This document shows positions 37,152 to 46,244 of a DNA stretch of 64,000 bases, piece by piece. The notes beneath the pieces were generated by a model. It made no database searches and was not told the DNA's origin. It saw only the letters and a list, made by a program, of their open reading frames with translations. This stretch comes from Lachnospira pectinoschiza (GTDB taxonomy: Bacteria > Bacillota > Clostridia > Lachnospirales > Lachnospiraceae), in assembly GCF_020564355.1 (NCBI RefSeq), contig NZ_JAJCRR010000003.1:434001-498000 (forward strand), in the 5' to 3' direction. Made by a program: the position numbers and the translations under genes. The stretch's first letter is position 1. Every line of letters starts with the position of its first letter.

Positions 37152-37925
37152 ATGATAAATATTAAAGATTTTTGTGATATGGAGCAGTTTGAACAGATTA
37201 TGTCCAACTGGGCGAAAGCTACGGGACTTGCAACAGTCGCTGTAGGTGCTGATGGCAGATACATTTCCGAGTGTTATAATTTTACGGAATTTTGTATTGA
37301 TTTGACAAGAAAAAGTCCGGAAGGGTGCAGACGATGCGAAAAGTGCGACAGGGAAGGCAAGGGCGTATATTTCTGTCATGCAGGACTGATTGATTTCGGT
37401 ATCGAGTTAAAAATCGGGGACGAAGTGGTTGGCTCTGTGATTGGTGGACAGGTATTGTCCGAAACACCGGACGATGAAAAGTTCCGTGCGGTCGCAAGGG
37501 AAATTGGTGTCAATGAAGACCGGTATATTGCAGCATTACATAAGGTCACAATACGCAGTGAAGAAGCAATTCGTGCCAGTGCAGAACTGCTGGGGCAGGT
37601 TTTAAACAACTATATTAATGCCCAATATATGGAAAAGCACAATAAACAGATTATTGGAAAGCTGGGTACAGGCGCAAAGGATGCCGAAGAGCTGGTCAAC
37701 AGGATTAAGGAAAAGACGGTACAGCTAAATACCGTTCACGGAAAGCAGAAGATTCTTGCGTTAAATGCGAGTATTGAAGCGGCAAGAGCCGGGGAGAACG
37801 GCAGAGGCTTTGCGGTGGTTGCCGGAGAAGTCGGAAAGTTATCCGATTTTATCAATGATATTAACAAAGATATCAATAAGCTTGTCGGAGAAATTGATAC
37901 CGTTGTTCGTAAAATGAATGAATAA
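37152..37925 (+). CDS. Soluble PocR-domain chemotaxis-type signalling protein
   Basis: A 257-residue protein without membrane segments. Residues 1-150 are a PocR-type sensory domain, with the Cys-rich loop [13 protein letters not shown] and later [19 protein letters not shown]. The C-terminal 80 residues are a short methyl-accepting-chemotaxis hairpin tip: [20 protein letters not shown] then [10 protein letters not shown], the invariant CheA/CheW contact. The signalling part is much shorter than in normal MCPs. PocR domains bind small hydrocarbon derivatives such as propanediol-like molecules. GAGGTG precedes the ATG at 37152. Partners are not in the window. Confidence 0.85.
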   Translation: MINIKDFCDMEQFEQIMSNWAKATGLATVAVGADGRYISECYNFTEFCIDLTRKSPEGCRRCEKCDREGKGVYFCHAGLIDFGIELKIGDEVVGSVIGGQVLSETPDDEKFRAVAREIGVNEDRYIAALHKVTIRSEEAIRASAELLGQVLNNYINAQYMEKHNKQIIGKLGTGAKDAEELVNRIKEKTVQLNTVHGKQKILALNASIEAARAGENGRGFAVVAGEVGKLSDFINDINKDINKLVGEIDTVVRKMNE

Positions 37926-37967
37926 GAAAATGAGAACCCGGTCGTCAGGCAGGGGATAGGAGGACAC

Positions 37968-38960
37968 ATGAACTTAACAGGACGCGATTTTTTAACATTA
38001 AAGGATTTTACACCGGAAGAAATTCTGTACTTGATTGACTTATCCGCAAAGTTAAAGGATATGAAAAAGAAAGGCATTGTAGAACAGCCGCTGCGCGGTA
38101 AAAATGTAGCACTCATTTTTGAAAAGACAAGTACAAGAACACGCTGTTCCTTTGAAGTGGCAGCACATGATTTAGGCATGGGCGTGACCTACCTTGACCC
38201 GCAGGGTTCCCAGATTGGCAAGAAAGAAAGTATTGCAGATACGGCAAGAGTGCTTTGTACAATGTTTGAAGGCATTGAGTACAGAGGATTTGAGCAGACG
38301 ATTGTGGAGGAACTGGCAAAGTATTCATCTGTACCGGTATGGAACGGTTTAACCAACGAATACCACCCGACACAGATGCTTGCGGATATGCTGACAATCC
38401 GTGAAAAGCTCGGCAGATTAAAGGGCGTGAAGTTCGTTTATATGGGCGATGCAAGATACAACATGGGTAATTCCCTGATGATTGTCTGTGCAAAACTCGG
38501 ACTGCATTTCACAGCCTGCACGGCAAAAGAATATTTCCCGGATAAAGAGCTGGTAGCACAGTGTGAAGCATGGGCAAAGAGAAGCGGCGGTTCAATTACA
38601 TTGACAGAAGACGTAGAAGAAGGCACAAAGGGCGCTGAAGTTTTATATACCGACGTATGGGTATCCATGGGTGAACCGGACGAAGTATGGGCAGAGCGAA
38701 TCAAGGCACTGTTACCGTACCAGATTAATAAGAAAGTTATGGAAAATGCAGCACCGGATGCAATCTTTATGCACTGCCTGCCGTCTTTCCATGATTTAAA
38801 GACTAAGATTGGCAAGCAGATTCATGATAAGTTCGGCTTAGATGAAATGGAAGTAACGGACGAAGTATTTGAGTCTGAACAGTCCGTTGTATTTGATGAA
38901 GCAGAAAACAGAATGCACACCATTAAAGCGGTAATGGCAGCAACACTGGGTGCTTATTAA
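37968..38960 (+). CDS. argF: Ornithine carbamoyltransferase
   Basis: A 330-residue enzyme converting ornithine and carbamoyl phosphate to citrulline. The carbamoyl-phosphate loop is [19 protein letters not shown], with [12 protein letters not shown] after it. [12 protein letters not shown] and [14 protein letters not shown] bind ornithine, and [10 protein letters not shown] is the catalytic Cys loop (commonly HCLPAFHD). No other arginine genes are adjacent, so it could work in biosynthesis or in the arginine deiminase route. GGATAGGAGG precedes the ATG. A small membrane-protein gene follows 24 nt later. Confidence 0.95.
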   Translation: MNLTGRDFLTLKDFTPEEILYLIDLSAKLKDMKKKGIVEQPLRGKNVALIFEKTSTRTRCSFEVAAHDLGMGVTYLDPQGSQIGKKESIADTARVLCTMFEGIEYRGFEQTIVEELAKYSSVPVWNGLTNEYHPTQMLADMLTIREKLGRLKGVKFVYMGDARYNMGNSLMIVCAKLGLHFTACTAKEYFPDKELVAQCEAWAKRSGGSITLTEDVEEGTKGAEVLYTDVWVSMGEPDEVWAERIKALLPYQINKKVMENAAPDAIFMHCLPSFHDLKTKIGKQIHDKFGLDEMEVTDEVFESEQSVVFDEAENRMHTIKAVMAATLGAY

Positions 38961-38984
38961 TTCCAAAAAGAAACGGAGCAGAAG

Positions 38985-39269
38985 ATGTATTATACCACGA
39001 GTGGAGCATACCGGAAATCTAAAATGCTGATTGACTATGCAACGATTGCGCTGACGGCAGTGATTATGATTTTATTTATCTTAATCCTGTTTCTGCGCAG
39101 TAACAGCGGAATCTTATTTCCAATCGTTTTCCTGGCAGGAGCGCTTATCAACGGCTTATCCGGGATAAAAGCATTTATGAATAAAAAAAGGCTGTCGGGA
39201 GTATTTCTGATAATTGCCGCAGTGATTCTGCTGATTGTAAGTGCAGCAGTCGGACTGGCGGTATTGTAA
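38985..39269 (+). CDS. Small membrane protein, unknown function
   Basis: A 94-residue protein with three hydrophobic segments (about residues 17-37, 42-60 and 72-94) and a short basic loop KAFMNKKRLSG. Start at 38985 with CGGAGCAG upstream. It follows argF and precedes a strong terminator, so it is the last gene of that unit. No family recognised. Confidence 0.6.
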   Translation: MYYTTSGAYRKSKMLIDYATIALTAVIMILFILILFLRSNSGILFPIVFLAGALINGLSGIKAFMNKKRLSGVFLIIAAVILLIVSAAVGLAVL

Positions 39270-39305
39270 GATGTAAGAACCGGCAGAAGCATCAGCCGTA
39301 AAAAT

Positions 39306-39353
39306 GGGCTGCCGTACTAAGAGAGAAAAGACAGATTCTTAGTGCGGCAGCCC
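39306..39353 (+). terminator. Strong hairpin after the argF unit
   Basis: GGGCTGCCGTACTAAGA pairs with TCTTAGTGCGGCAGCCC over 17 bp with one wobble; loop about 14 nt. No clear T tail. Confidence 0.7.
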
Positions 39354-39387
39354 TGCTATATGAAAGATTTTAATGGAGCAGGGATTC

Positions 39388-40383
39388 ATGAAAACAAAGA
39401 TATTAAGACAGTTAAGAACAACAAATGAATATGTTTCCGGTCAGATGTTATGTGATGAGCTGGGGGTGTCAAGAACTGCCGTATGGAAAGCAATCAACCA
39501 GTTAAAAGAAGAAGGTTATACGATTGAGGCGGTGCAGAATAAGGGCTATAAGATTACGGGATATCCGGACATTTTAACGGCAGAGGAAATTGAGAGCCAG
39601 TTAAATCCCGGCGATACGGTAAAAAAAGTGGTCTATGCGCCGGAAATTGATTCCACCAACAATGAAGCTAAAAGAAATGCAGAAAACGGAGCAAAAGACG
39701 GCACACTTTATATTACGGAAAGCCAGACCGGCGGCAGGGGCAGGCGGGGCAGACAATGGGTATCTCCGTCAGGAAGCGGAATCTGGATGACATTGCTGTT
39801 ACGTCCGCAGATTAATCCTGCCAATGCCTCCATGCTTACAATCGTTGCAGCGATGGCAGTGACTATGGCAATCCGCCGTGCAGTTGCAGAAACAGGCGCA
39901 GACGTGGAATGTCATATTAAGTGGCCCAATGACGTCGTTATCAATAAAAAGAAAGTCTGCGGCATTTTAACAGAGATGAGTGCAGAGCTTGACTGTATCC
40001 ACTATGTAGTGATTGGTATTGGAATCAATGTCAACACAACGGAATTCGCAGACGAAATCAAAGAAACTGCATCGTCTCTTTTTGTCGAAACAGGAAAGAA
40101 TATCAAACGAAGCCGCATTGTAGCACTGTTTGCCGAAGAATTTACAAAATACTATCAGAAGTTTTTAAATACAGGCGATTTAAGCGGTTTGGTGCAGGAT
40201 TATAATGAAATGTTAATCAATGCGGGCAGGCAGGTGCGGATTTGTGACGCAAAAGAAGAATTTAACGGTGTTGCGGCGGGGATTGACAGCCATGGGAAAC
40301 TGCTTGTGACCAAAGAGGACGGCACACAGGCGGTCATATCGGCAGGAGAAGTATCAGTGAGAGGATTATATGGATATGTTTAA
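39388..40383 (+). CDS. birA: Biotin-protein ligase / biotin repressor
   Basis: A 331-residue bifunctional protein. Residues 1-60 form a winged helix (LCDELGVSRTAVWKAINQLK). The ligase core has STNNEAKRNAE, TGGRGRRGRQWVSPSG (the biotinyl-AMP loop), KWPNDVVINKKKVCGILTEM and GIGINVN. The C-terminal SH3-like domain closes the chain. It biotinylates carboxylases and may repress biotin genes. The ATG at 39388 is favoured by GGAGCAGGG; the ATG at 39373 overlaps that site. It overlaps the next gene by 14 bp. Confidence 0.93.
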   Translation: MKTKILRQLRTTNEYVSGQMLCDELGVSRTAVWKAINQLKEEGYTIEAVQNKGYKITGYPDILTAEEIESQLNPGDTVKKVVYAPEIDSTNNEAKRNAENGAKDGTLYITESQTGGRGRRGRQWVSPSGSGIWMTLLLRPQINPANASMLTIVAAMAVTMAIRRAVAETGADVECHIKWPNDVVINKKKVCGILTEMSAELDCIHYVVIGIGINVNTTEFADEIKETASSLFVETGKNIKRSRIVALFAEEFTKYYQKFLNTGDLSGLVQDYNEMLINAGRQVRICDAKEEFNGVAAGIDSHGKLLVTKEDGTQAVISAGEVSVRGLYGYV

Positions 40384-40699
40384 TGAAAATGTAGTGCTTT
40401 GCGCATCCAGTGCGTATGAGAAAAAGTTTTATCTGAACGAAGCCTTTGACAAGCTTCCGGAGGATATTAAAAATGAATTAAAAATTATGTGTGTGCTGTT
40501 TACCGAGGAAGTCGGCGGCATTTTAACACTTGAATTTGACGAAAACGGCACGCTGTTATTTAAAACTGAAGCCGATGAAAATGACCTGCTCTATGATGAC
40601 ATTGCCTGCGGTATGCTGATTAAGAAATTACAGTATGAAAAGCGGGATTTGTTAGAGTCGATGGAAATGTTTTACCGGGTGTTTTTCCTTGGAGAATAA
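40370..40699 (+). CDS. Small conserved protein between birA and dusB (DUF6145-like)
   Basis: A 109-residue acidic protein with YEKKFYLNEAFDKLPEDIKN, GGILTLEFDENG and LIKKLQYEKRDLLESM. It overlaps the birA end and precedes dusB by 17 nt, an arrangement I associate with Lachnospiraceae and with DUF6145, though this is from memory. No catalytic motif or membrane segment. Probably translated by coupling with birA. Confidence 0.65.
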   Translation: MDMFNENVVLCASSAYEKKFYLNEAFDKLPEDIKNELKIMCVLFTEEVGGILTLEFDENGTLLFKTEADENDLLYDDIACGMLIKKLQYEKRDLLESMEMFYRVFFLGE

Positions 40700-40716
40700 C
40701 GAATAGGAGAGTGTGA

Positions 40717-41688
40717 ATGTTTATAGGAAATGTAGAAATACAAAATCCTGTTGTACTGGCACCGATGGCAGGCGTTACAGACCTGCCATTTCGTCTGTTA
40801 TGCAAAGAAATGGACTGCGGTCTTTTGTATACGGAAATGGTCAGCGCAAAGGCAATTTTATACGGCAATAAAAATACAGAAGCATTAATGCAGGTAACAC
40901 CGAACGAACACCCGATTGCATTGCAGCTGTTTGGCTCAGATCCGGAGGTGATGGGTGAGATTGCAAAGCGTGTAGAGGAACGGCCGTTTGACATTATTGA
41001 TGTAAATATGGGATGCCCGGTTCCAAAGGTTGTCAATAACGGTGAAGGCTCGGCACTGATGAAAAATCCGGTGCTGGTCGGAAAAATCGTAGAAGCCATG
41101 GCAAAAGCCGTTCAAAAGCCGGTAACGGTTAAAATTCGTGCGGGTTTTAACGATGAAAGCATTAATGCGCCGGAAATTGCCCATGTGATTGAGGAGTCCG
41201 GCGGGGCGGCAGTTGCCGTACACGGGCGTACAAGAGAACAGTATTATTCGGGAAAGGCAGACTGGGACGTTATCCGCAGGGTTAAAGAAACGGTTAAAAT
41301 TCCGGTGATCGGAAACGGTGACATTTTAACGGGACAGGACGCTATCCGGATGTTTGAAGAAACCGGCTGTGATGCCGTGATGATTGGACGCGGTGCGAGA
41401 GGCAACCCATGGATATTTTCACAGGTGAGCCGCTATTTAAAAGATAAGACGGTGCTTGCACCGCCGGCAACAAAAGAAATCTGTGATATGATACTGCGCC
41501 ATGCCAAAATGCTCATTGAAGCAAAAGGCGAATACACCGGAATCCGTGAAATGCGCAAGCATTTTGCATGGTACACGGCAGGCATGAAACATTCTGCGGC
41601 ACTGCGCGGCAGGGTCAATCAGGTGGAGCATTTTGAAGAACTGGAACAACTGGTGGATATGGTACACGGGGCTGATGAAACAAAGTGA
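40717..41688 (+). CDS. dusB: tRNA-dihydrouridine synthase (DusB type)
   Basis: A 323-residue FMN enzyme that reduces uridines in the tRNA D-loop. The TIM barrel has LAPMAGVTDLPFR at the start, DVNMGCPVPKVVNNGEGSAL with the catalytic Cys, VHGRTREQYYSG, and GNGDI..TGCDAVMIGRGARGNPW for the flavin phosphate. The C-terminal helical domain binds tRNA. AGGAG lies before the ATG. It belongs to the birA unit. Confidence 0.94.
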   Translation: MFIGNVEIQNPVVLAPMAGVTDLPFRLLCKEMDCGLLYTEMVSAKAILYGNKNTEALMQVTPNEHPIALQLFGSDPEVMGEIAKRVEERPFDIIDVNMGCPVPKVVNNGEGSALMKNPVLVGKIVEAMAKAVQKPVTVKIRAGFNDESINAPEIAHVIEESGGAAVAVHGRTREQYYSGKADWDVIRRVKETVKIPVIGNGDILTGQDAIRMFEETGCDAVMIGRGARGNPWIFSQVSRYLKDKTVLAPPATKEICDMILRHAKMLIEAKGEYTGIREMRKHFAWYTAGMKHSAALRGRVNQVEHFEELEQLVDMVHGADETK

Positions 41689-41704
41689 AGTTTGATACAG
41701 CTGA

Positions 41705-41733
41705 TTGACAGATGAATATGATTAGGCTATAAT
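41705..41733 (+). promoter_or_regulatory. Consensus promoter for greA-lysS
   Basis: TTGACA (41705-41710), 17-bp spacer, TATAAT (41728-41733), 50 bp before greA. Confidence 0.85.
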
Positions 41734-41782
41734 ATTATGACTAGTTTTAAAATGTTATAAATGTAGAAAGGGATAGATGAAA

Positions 41783-42259
41783 ATGGCAGAGAAACAGTTT
41801 CTTACAAAGAAAGGTTACGAAGAACGTGTTGCATTACTGGAGAATTTAAAGGTTGTCAGAAGAAAGGAAGTTGCCCAGAAGTTAAAGGAAGCAAGAGAGC
41901 AGGGCGATTTATCTGAAAATGCAGAATACGATGCAGCCAAGGACGAACAGAGAGATATTGAAACACAGATTACAGAGCTTGAAGCAATTTTAAGCAATGC
42001 AGAAATCATTCAGGACAATGATAAGAGTACAGACCGTGTTAAAATGGAAAGTGTTGTAAAGCTGCATGACATCGAATATGATGAAGATATTGAGTATGTT
42101 ATCGTCGGTTCTTCCGAAGCAGACAGCTTAAACAATAAGATTTCCAACGAATCACCGCTCGGTGCCGCTCTCATCGGCAAGAAGGTTGGAGAAATCGTAA
42201 AGGTAGAAGCACCGGCAGGCGAAATCGAGTATAAGATTGTAGAAATTATAAATGAATAG
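41783..42259 (+). CDS. greA: Transcription elongation factor GreA
   Basis: A 158-residue protein: an N-terminal coiled coil (residues 1-75, with LKEAREQGDLSENAEYDAAKDEQ split as LKEAREQGDLSENAE and YDAAKDEQ, the acidic tip) and a globular FKBP-like C-terminal domain (SPLGAALIGKKVGE). It rescues backtracked RNA polymerase by stimulating transcript cleavage. GGGA before the ATG at 41783 favours it over the ATG at 41777. It shares a promoter with lysS, 20 nt downstream. Confidence 0.94.
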   Translation: MAEKQFLTKKGYEERVALLENLKVVRRKEVAQKLKEAREQGDLSENAEYDAAKDEQRDIETQITELEAILSNAEIIQDNDKSTDRVKMESVVKLHDIEYDEDIEYVIVGSSEADSLNNKISNESPLGAALIGKKVGEIVKVEAPAGEIEYKIVEIINE

Positions 42260-42278
42260 TCGATAAGGAGAAAGAACA

Positions 42279-44225
42279 GTGGCGGAGAAGAATAATACAC
42301 AGATGCCTGATGTCAATGAACAGATTAAGAACCGTATGGATAAGTTAAAGACTTTGCAGGAAGAAGGCAGAGACCCATTTGAGATTACAAAGTACGATGT
42401 GACAAACCATACACAGGATATTAAAGAACATTTTGAAGATTTTGAAGGCAAGGAAGTATCCATTGCAGGACGATTAATGGCAAAGCGTGTCATGGGTAAA
42501 GCCTCTTTCTGCAATGTGGCAGATTTAAAGGGCAACATTCAGTTATATGTAGCAAGAGATTCTGTCGGAGAAGAACCGTATGCACGTTTTAAGAAATTTG
42601 ACATCGGCGATATTGTCGGCGTAAAGGGTGAAGTTTTCAGAACACAGAAGGGTGAAATGTCTGTTCATGTATCTGAAATCACACTTTTAACAAAGAGCTT
42701 ACAGGTGCTTCCGGAAAAGTTCCATGGCTTAACAGATACAGAAGTGCGTTACAGACAAAGATACGTGGATTTAATTGTAAATCCGGAAGTCAGAACAACA
42801 TTTATGAAGCGTTCACAGATTATCAAGGAAATCCGTAACTTCCTTGATGGCAGAAACTTCATGGAAGTAGAAACACCAATGCTCGTTTCCAATGCAGGCG
42901 GCGCGGCTGCCAGACCATTTGAAACACATTACAATGCACTGGACGAAGATGTAAAGCTTCGTATTTCACTGGAATTATACTTAAAGCGACTGATTGTCGG
43001 CGGCATGGAACGTGTTTACGAAATCGGCAGAGTATTCCGTAATGAAGGTGTGGACACCAGACACAATCCTGAATTTACATTAATGGAACTGTATCAGGCA
43101 TATACCGATTACAACGGCATGATGGAACTTGCAGAAACCATGTACCGTACAGTATGTGAAAAGGTAAACGGTTCACCGGTTGTAAAATACGGTGATATCG
43201 AAATCGATTTTTCAAAGCCGTTTGAGAAGATTACAATGGTTGATGCTGTTAAGAAATATGCAAATGTGGATTTCTCAAAGATTGAAACACTTGAAGAAGC
43301 AAGAGCTGTTGCAAAGGAACACAATATTGAATTTGAGGAAAGACATAAGAAGGGTGACATCTTAAATTTATTCTTTGAAGAATATGTAGAAGAACATCTG
43401 ATTCAGCCGACATTTGTTATGGATCACCCGGTAGATATTTCTCCGCTGACAAAGAAAAAGCCGGATGCACCGGAATATACAGAACGTTTCGAGCTGTTTA
43501 TGAACGGCTGGGAAATGGCAAATGCGTACTCTGAATTAAATGACCCGATTGACCAGAGAGAACGTTTTGCGGCACAGGATGCGCTGGCAGCAGCCGGTGA
43601 TGACGAAGCCAACCACACAGATGAAGACTTCTTAAATGCGCTGGCATACGGTATGCCGCCAACGGGTGGTATCGGATTCGGTATCGATAGAATGGTTATG
43701 CTGCTCACAGATTCCGCAGCAATCAGAGATGTTTTATTGTTCCCGACGATGAAGAGTTTAGGCTCGGATAAGCAGGAAAATAAGGTGTCTAAGAGTAATT
43801 CAACAGAGAATTGCGACCAGATTGCGACTGTTGAAGAGAAGATTGATTTCTCAAATGTAAAGATTGAGCCATTGTTTGAGGAAACAGTTGACTTTGATAC
43901 ATTTTCAAAATCAGATTTTAGAGCAGTTAAGGTTAAGGAATGTGTAGCAGTACCTAAGAGCAAGAAACTTTTACAGTTTACTCTTGATGATGGTACAGGT
44001 GTAGATAGAACAATCCTTTCTGGTATTCATGCATATTATGAACCAGAAGAATTAGTTGGAAAAACATTGATTGCTATTACAAACCTTCCACCTAGAGCAA
44101 TGATGGGAATTGAATCCTGTGGTATGTTACTTTCAGCAGTAAATAATCTTAAAGATTCAGAGGATGAAGAACTGCATCTGATTATGGTAGATAACCATAT
44201 TCCAGCAGGAGCAAAATTATATTAA
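42279..44225 (+). CDS. lysS: Class II lysyl-tRNA synthetase with C-terminal tRNA-binding domain; 3' third supplied by the inserted element
   Basis: A 648-residue LysRS. The OB-fold anticodon domain (residues about 60-150), motif 2 [20 protein letters not shown] and motif 3 [13 protein letters not shown] are all present. The catalytic core ends near residue 492 in LFPTMK. Beyond this, a linker (493-520) and an EMAPII/Trbp111-type tRNA-binding domain (about 521-648, with [14 protein letters not shown] and [17 protein letters not shown]) follow. Codon use becomes more AT-rich at position 43740, where the element's attachment core lies; a second copy of the same 3' segment sits at 54792-55301. 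The start is GTG after AAGGAG at 42265-42270. Confidence 0.93.
   Translation: MAEKNNTQMPDVNEQIKNRMDKLKTLQEEGRDPFEITKYDVTNHTQDIKEHFEDFEGKEVSIAGRLMAKRVMGKASFCNVADLKGNIQLYVARDSVGEEPYARFKKFDIGDIVGVKGEVFRTQKGEMSVHVSEITLLTKSLQVLPEKFHGLTDTEVRYRQRYVDLIVNPEVRTTFMKRSQIIKEIRNFLDGRNFMEVETPMLVSNAGGAAARPFETHYNALDEDVKLRISLELYLKRLIVGGMERVYEIGRVFRNEGVDTRHNPEFTLMELYQAYTDYNGMMELAETMYRTVCEKVNGSPVVKYGDIEIDFSKPFEKITMVDAVKKYANVDFSKIETLEEARAVAKEHNIEFEERHKKGDILNLFFEEYVEEHLIQPTFVMDHPVDISPLTKKKPDAPEYTERFELFMNGWEMANAYSELNDPIDQRERFAAQDALAAAGDDEANHTDEDFLNALAYGMPPTGGIGFGIDRMVMLLTDSAAIRDVLLFPTMKSLGSDKQENKVSKSNSTENCDQIATVEEKIDFSNVKIEPLFEETVDFDTFSKSDFRAVKVKECVAVPKSKKLLQFTLDDGTGVDRTILSGIHAYYEPEELVGKTLIAITNLPPRAMMGIESCGMLLSAVNNLKDSEDEELHLIMVDNHIPAGAKLY
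43740..43755 (+). repeat. Left attachment core (attL), inside lysS codons for FPTMK
   Basis: TTCCCGACGATGAAGA. It encodes Phe-Pro-Thr-Met-Lys, the conserved end of the LysRS catalytic core, and matches the right core except for G/A at the ninth base. Confidence 0.8.
43812..43828 (+). promoter_or_regulatory. Left integrase arm-type repeats within lysS coding sequence
   Basis: TGCGAC at 43812-43817 and 43823-43828, 11 bp apart, in the context TTGCGACCAG-ATTGCGACTG. They encode the Cys-Asp-Gln-Ile-Ala-Thr linker of the fused LysRS. The same hexamer occurs four times at the right end. Confidence 0.65.
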
Positions 44226-44315
44226 AAAGAGAACATGCTCAATAGTATGATAATGGGAGGATGGAAGGAAACTTCTATCCTCCTAATTGCATATATTTTA
44301 GAAGGAGAAGGTCTA

Positions 44316-46244
44316 ATGGCAAATATTACAAAACAAAAAAGAGACCAGATGATAGCTTTCCTTGAGAAATTAAAGAAGGAACATTCGGATGATGCATCCG
44401 TGAGAGCATTTAATGAAATTGAGAATCACATTAAAGACAAAAAATTCGGATTAGTATTTGAAGAACATACTGAGGAAGTTGATGAATTACTGAAAGAAAA
44501 TATTCCTGTTTTGTGTGAGGATAGACAAAGAAGAATTTGTAAAAAAATAGAAAATCCATGGAACTTTTTGATAGAAGGTGATAATTTGCAAGCCCTTTAT
44601 CTTCTTGAGAAAACACATAGAGGTAAGATTTCGTGTATATATATAGACCCACCTTATAATACAGGTGCTAAGGATTGGAAGTATAATAACAATTATGTTG
44701 TAAAAGAAGATGTTTATAGACATAGTAAATGGCTGTCAATGATGAAGGTAAGACTGTTGATGGCAAAAAAATTGCTGAACCCGAATGATTCTGTTTTGAT
44801 TTGTACAATAGATGAGAAGGAATATTTACACTTGGGATGTCTTCTAGAAGAATTATTCCCAGAAGCAAAAATTCAAATGATTACAGATGTGATAAATCCA
44901 AGAGGAACAAATCGAGCAAATGAATTTTCAAGAGTGGACGAATATGTTTATATTTGTAGAATAGGTAAAGCATCGGTAGTTAAAACAGAAGATAATATGT
45001 TAGGAAATACTGATGAGTCGAGAAAAGGAAGAGTGTGGGATTCATATAATCGTACAAATAATCTTAGATATAATCATAATAATCAGTTTTATCCTATATA
45101 TATTGATGAGGAAAAAAAGCAGATTATTAAAGTAGGAGAACCACTTGATGTTAATTGTGGACAGGATGAATTCCCGAAATACGAAGGTTTGACAGCTGTA
45201 TTCCCAGTTCGTAAAAATGGTGAAGAATCATCATGGAGGGCTGTACCTAAAACTACTAGAGAATGGATAGAAAAAGGATATGTTAGAGTAGTGGGTCAGG
45301 AGAAAAGTGGTAGATGGTTATTAAATTATATACCTTCAGGCTTACAAAAGAGGATTGAAGAAGGGGAAATAGTTGTTGGTGGAAAAACAGAAGATGGAGT
45401 TCTTGATTTGAAACGAATAGATTCTGTTCCGAAGGTTGTTAATCCAAAAACGGTTTGGAATTTAAAGCGGCATAATGCAACAGATTATGGAATTAATTTA
45501 TTGAATCAAATTTTAGATGCACGGTCTTTTTCTTATCCCAAGTCTTTATATTCCGTTTTTGATGCTATTTCATTTTTTGTAAAAGACAAACCAGAAGCAA
45601 TAGTGTTAGATTTTTTTGCAGGGTCAGGAACAACGCAGCATGCTGTTAATTTATTGAATAAAACTGATGGCGGAAATCGTAAATGCATTATGGTGACAAA
45701 TAATGAATGTTCTGCAAAGGAAGAAAAGCAATTAGTTAAGGCTGGATATAAAAAAGGGGATGCTGAATGGGAAGCTTATGGTATTGCTCATATGGTTACT
45801 TGGCCAAGAACGAGAGGAAGTATTGAAGGTATTGATTTTCAAGGGAAAAAGTTAAAAGGGGAATATTTAGTAAATGGAATAGATGGCAAACCAATAAAAA
45901 TGTCAGAAGGATTTGATTGCAATATTAAGTATCTTAAGTGTGACTGGACGCCTCGAAAACCTAAGGACTATTTATTAAGTAACGCATTATGTTTACATAT
46001 AAAAGAAATGATTGAGCTGCAAAATGCATTAGAAATAGACGGAAAAGAAAATGTTTTGATTTTGAATAAGGATGACATAAATAAATATATTATGGACGAT
46101 TCAAAATATTCATCAATTCGCAGAATATGGTTAAATCAGAATATAATCTTAAATGCAGAAGAATTAGAGTTGCTAAGAAATAAAGGATTTAAATATATTC
46201 CAAGAGAATTTTTTGGACAAGAATTAAGGGAGGCAGCGGAATAG
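44316..46244 (+). CDS. mod: Type III restriction-modification system, DNA adenine methyltransferase (Mod)
   Basis: A 642-residue N6-adenine methylase. Motif IV is IYIDPPYNTGAKDW (about residues 109-122), and the AdoMet motif VLDFFAGSGTTQHAV follows later (about residue 430), the order of beta-class enzymes typical of type III Mod. The central region is the target-recognition part. AAGGAGAAGG supports the ATG at 44316; the frame opens upstream at 44235 without support. It overlaps res by 1 bp, so translation is coupled. A hairpin GGAGGATGGAAG/CTTCTATCCTCC at 44256-44283 precedes it. Confidence 0.92.
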   Translation: MANITKQKRDQMIAFLEKLKKEHSDDASVRAFNEIENHIKDKKFGLVFEEHTEEVDELLKENIPVLCEDRQRRICKKIENPWNFLIEGDNLQALYLLEKTHRGKISCIYIDPPYNTGAKDWKYNNNYVVKEDVYRHSKWLSMMKVRLLMAKKLLNPNDSVLICTIDEKEYLHLGCLLEELFPEAKIQMITDVINPRGTNRANEFSRVDEYVYICRIGKASVVKTEDNMLGNTDESRKGRVWDSYNRTNNLRYNHNNQFYPIYIDEEKKQIIKVGEPLDVNCGQDEFPKYEGLTAVFPVRKNGEESSWRAVPKTTREWIEKGYVRVVGQEKSGRWLLNYIPSGLQKRIEEGEIVVGGKTEDGVLDLKRIDSVPKVVNPKTVWNLKRHNATDYGINLLNQILDARSFSYPKSLYSVFDAISFFVKDKPEAIVLDFFAGSGTTQHAVNLLNKTDGGNRKCIMVTNNECSAKEEKQLVKAGYKKGDAEWEAYGIAHMVTWPRTRGSIEGIDFQGKKLKGEYLVNGIDGKPIKMSEGFDCNIKYLKCDWTPRKPKDYLLSNALCLHIKEMIELQNALEIDGKENVLILNKDDINKYIMDDSKYSSIRRIWLNQNIILNAEELELLRNKGFKYIPREFFGQELREAAE

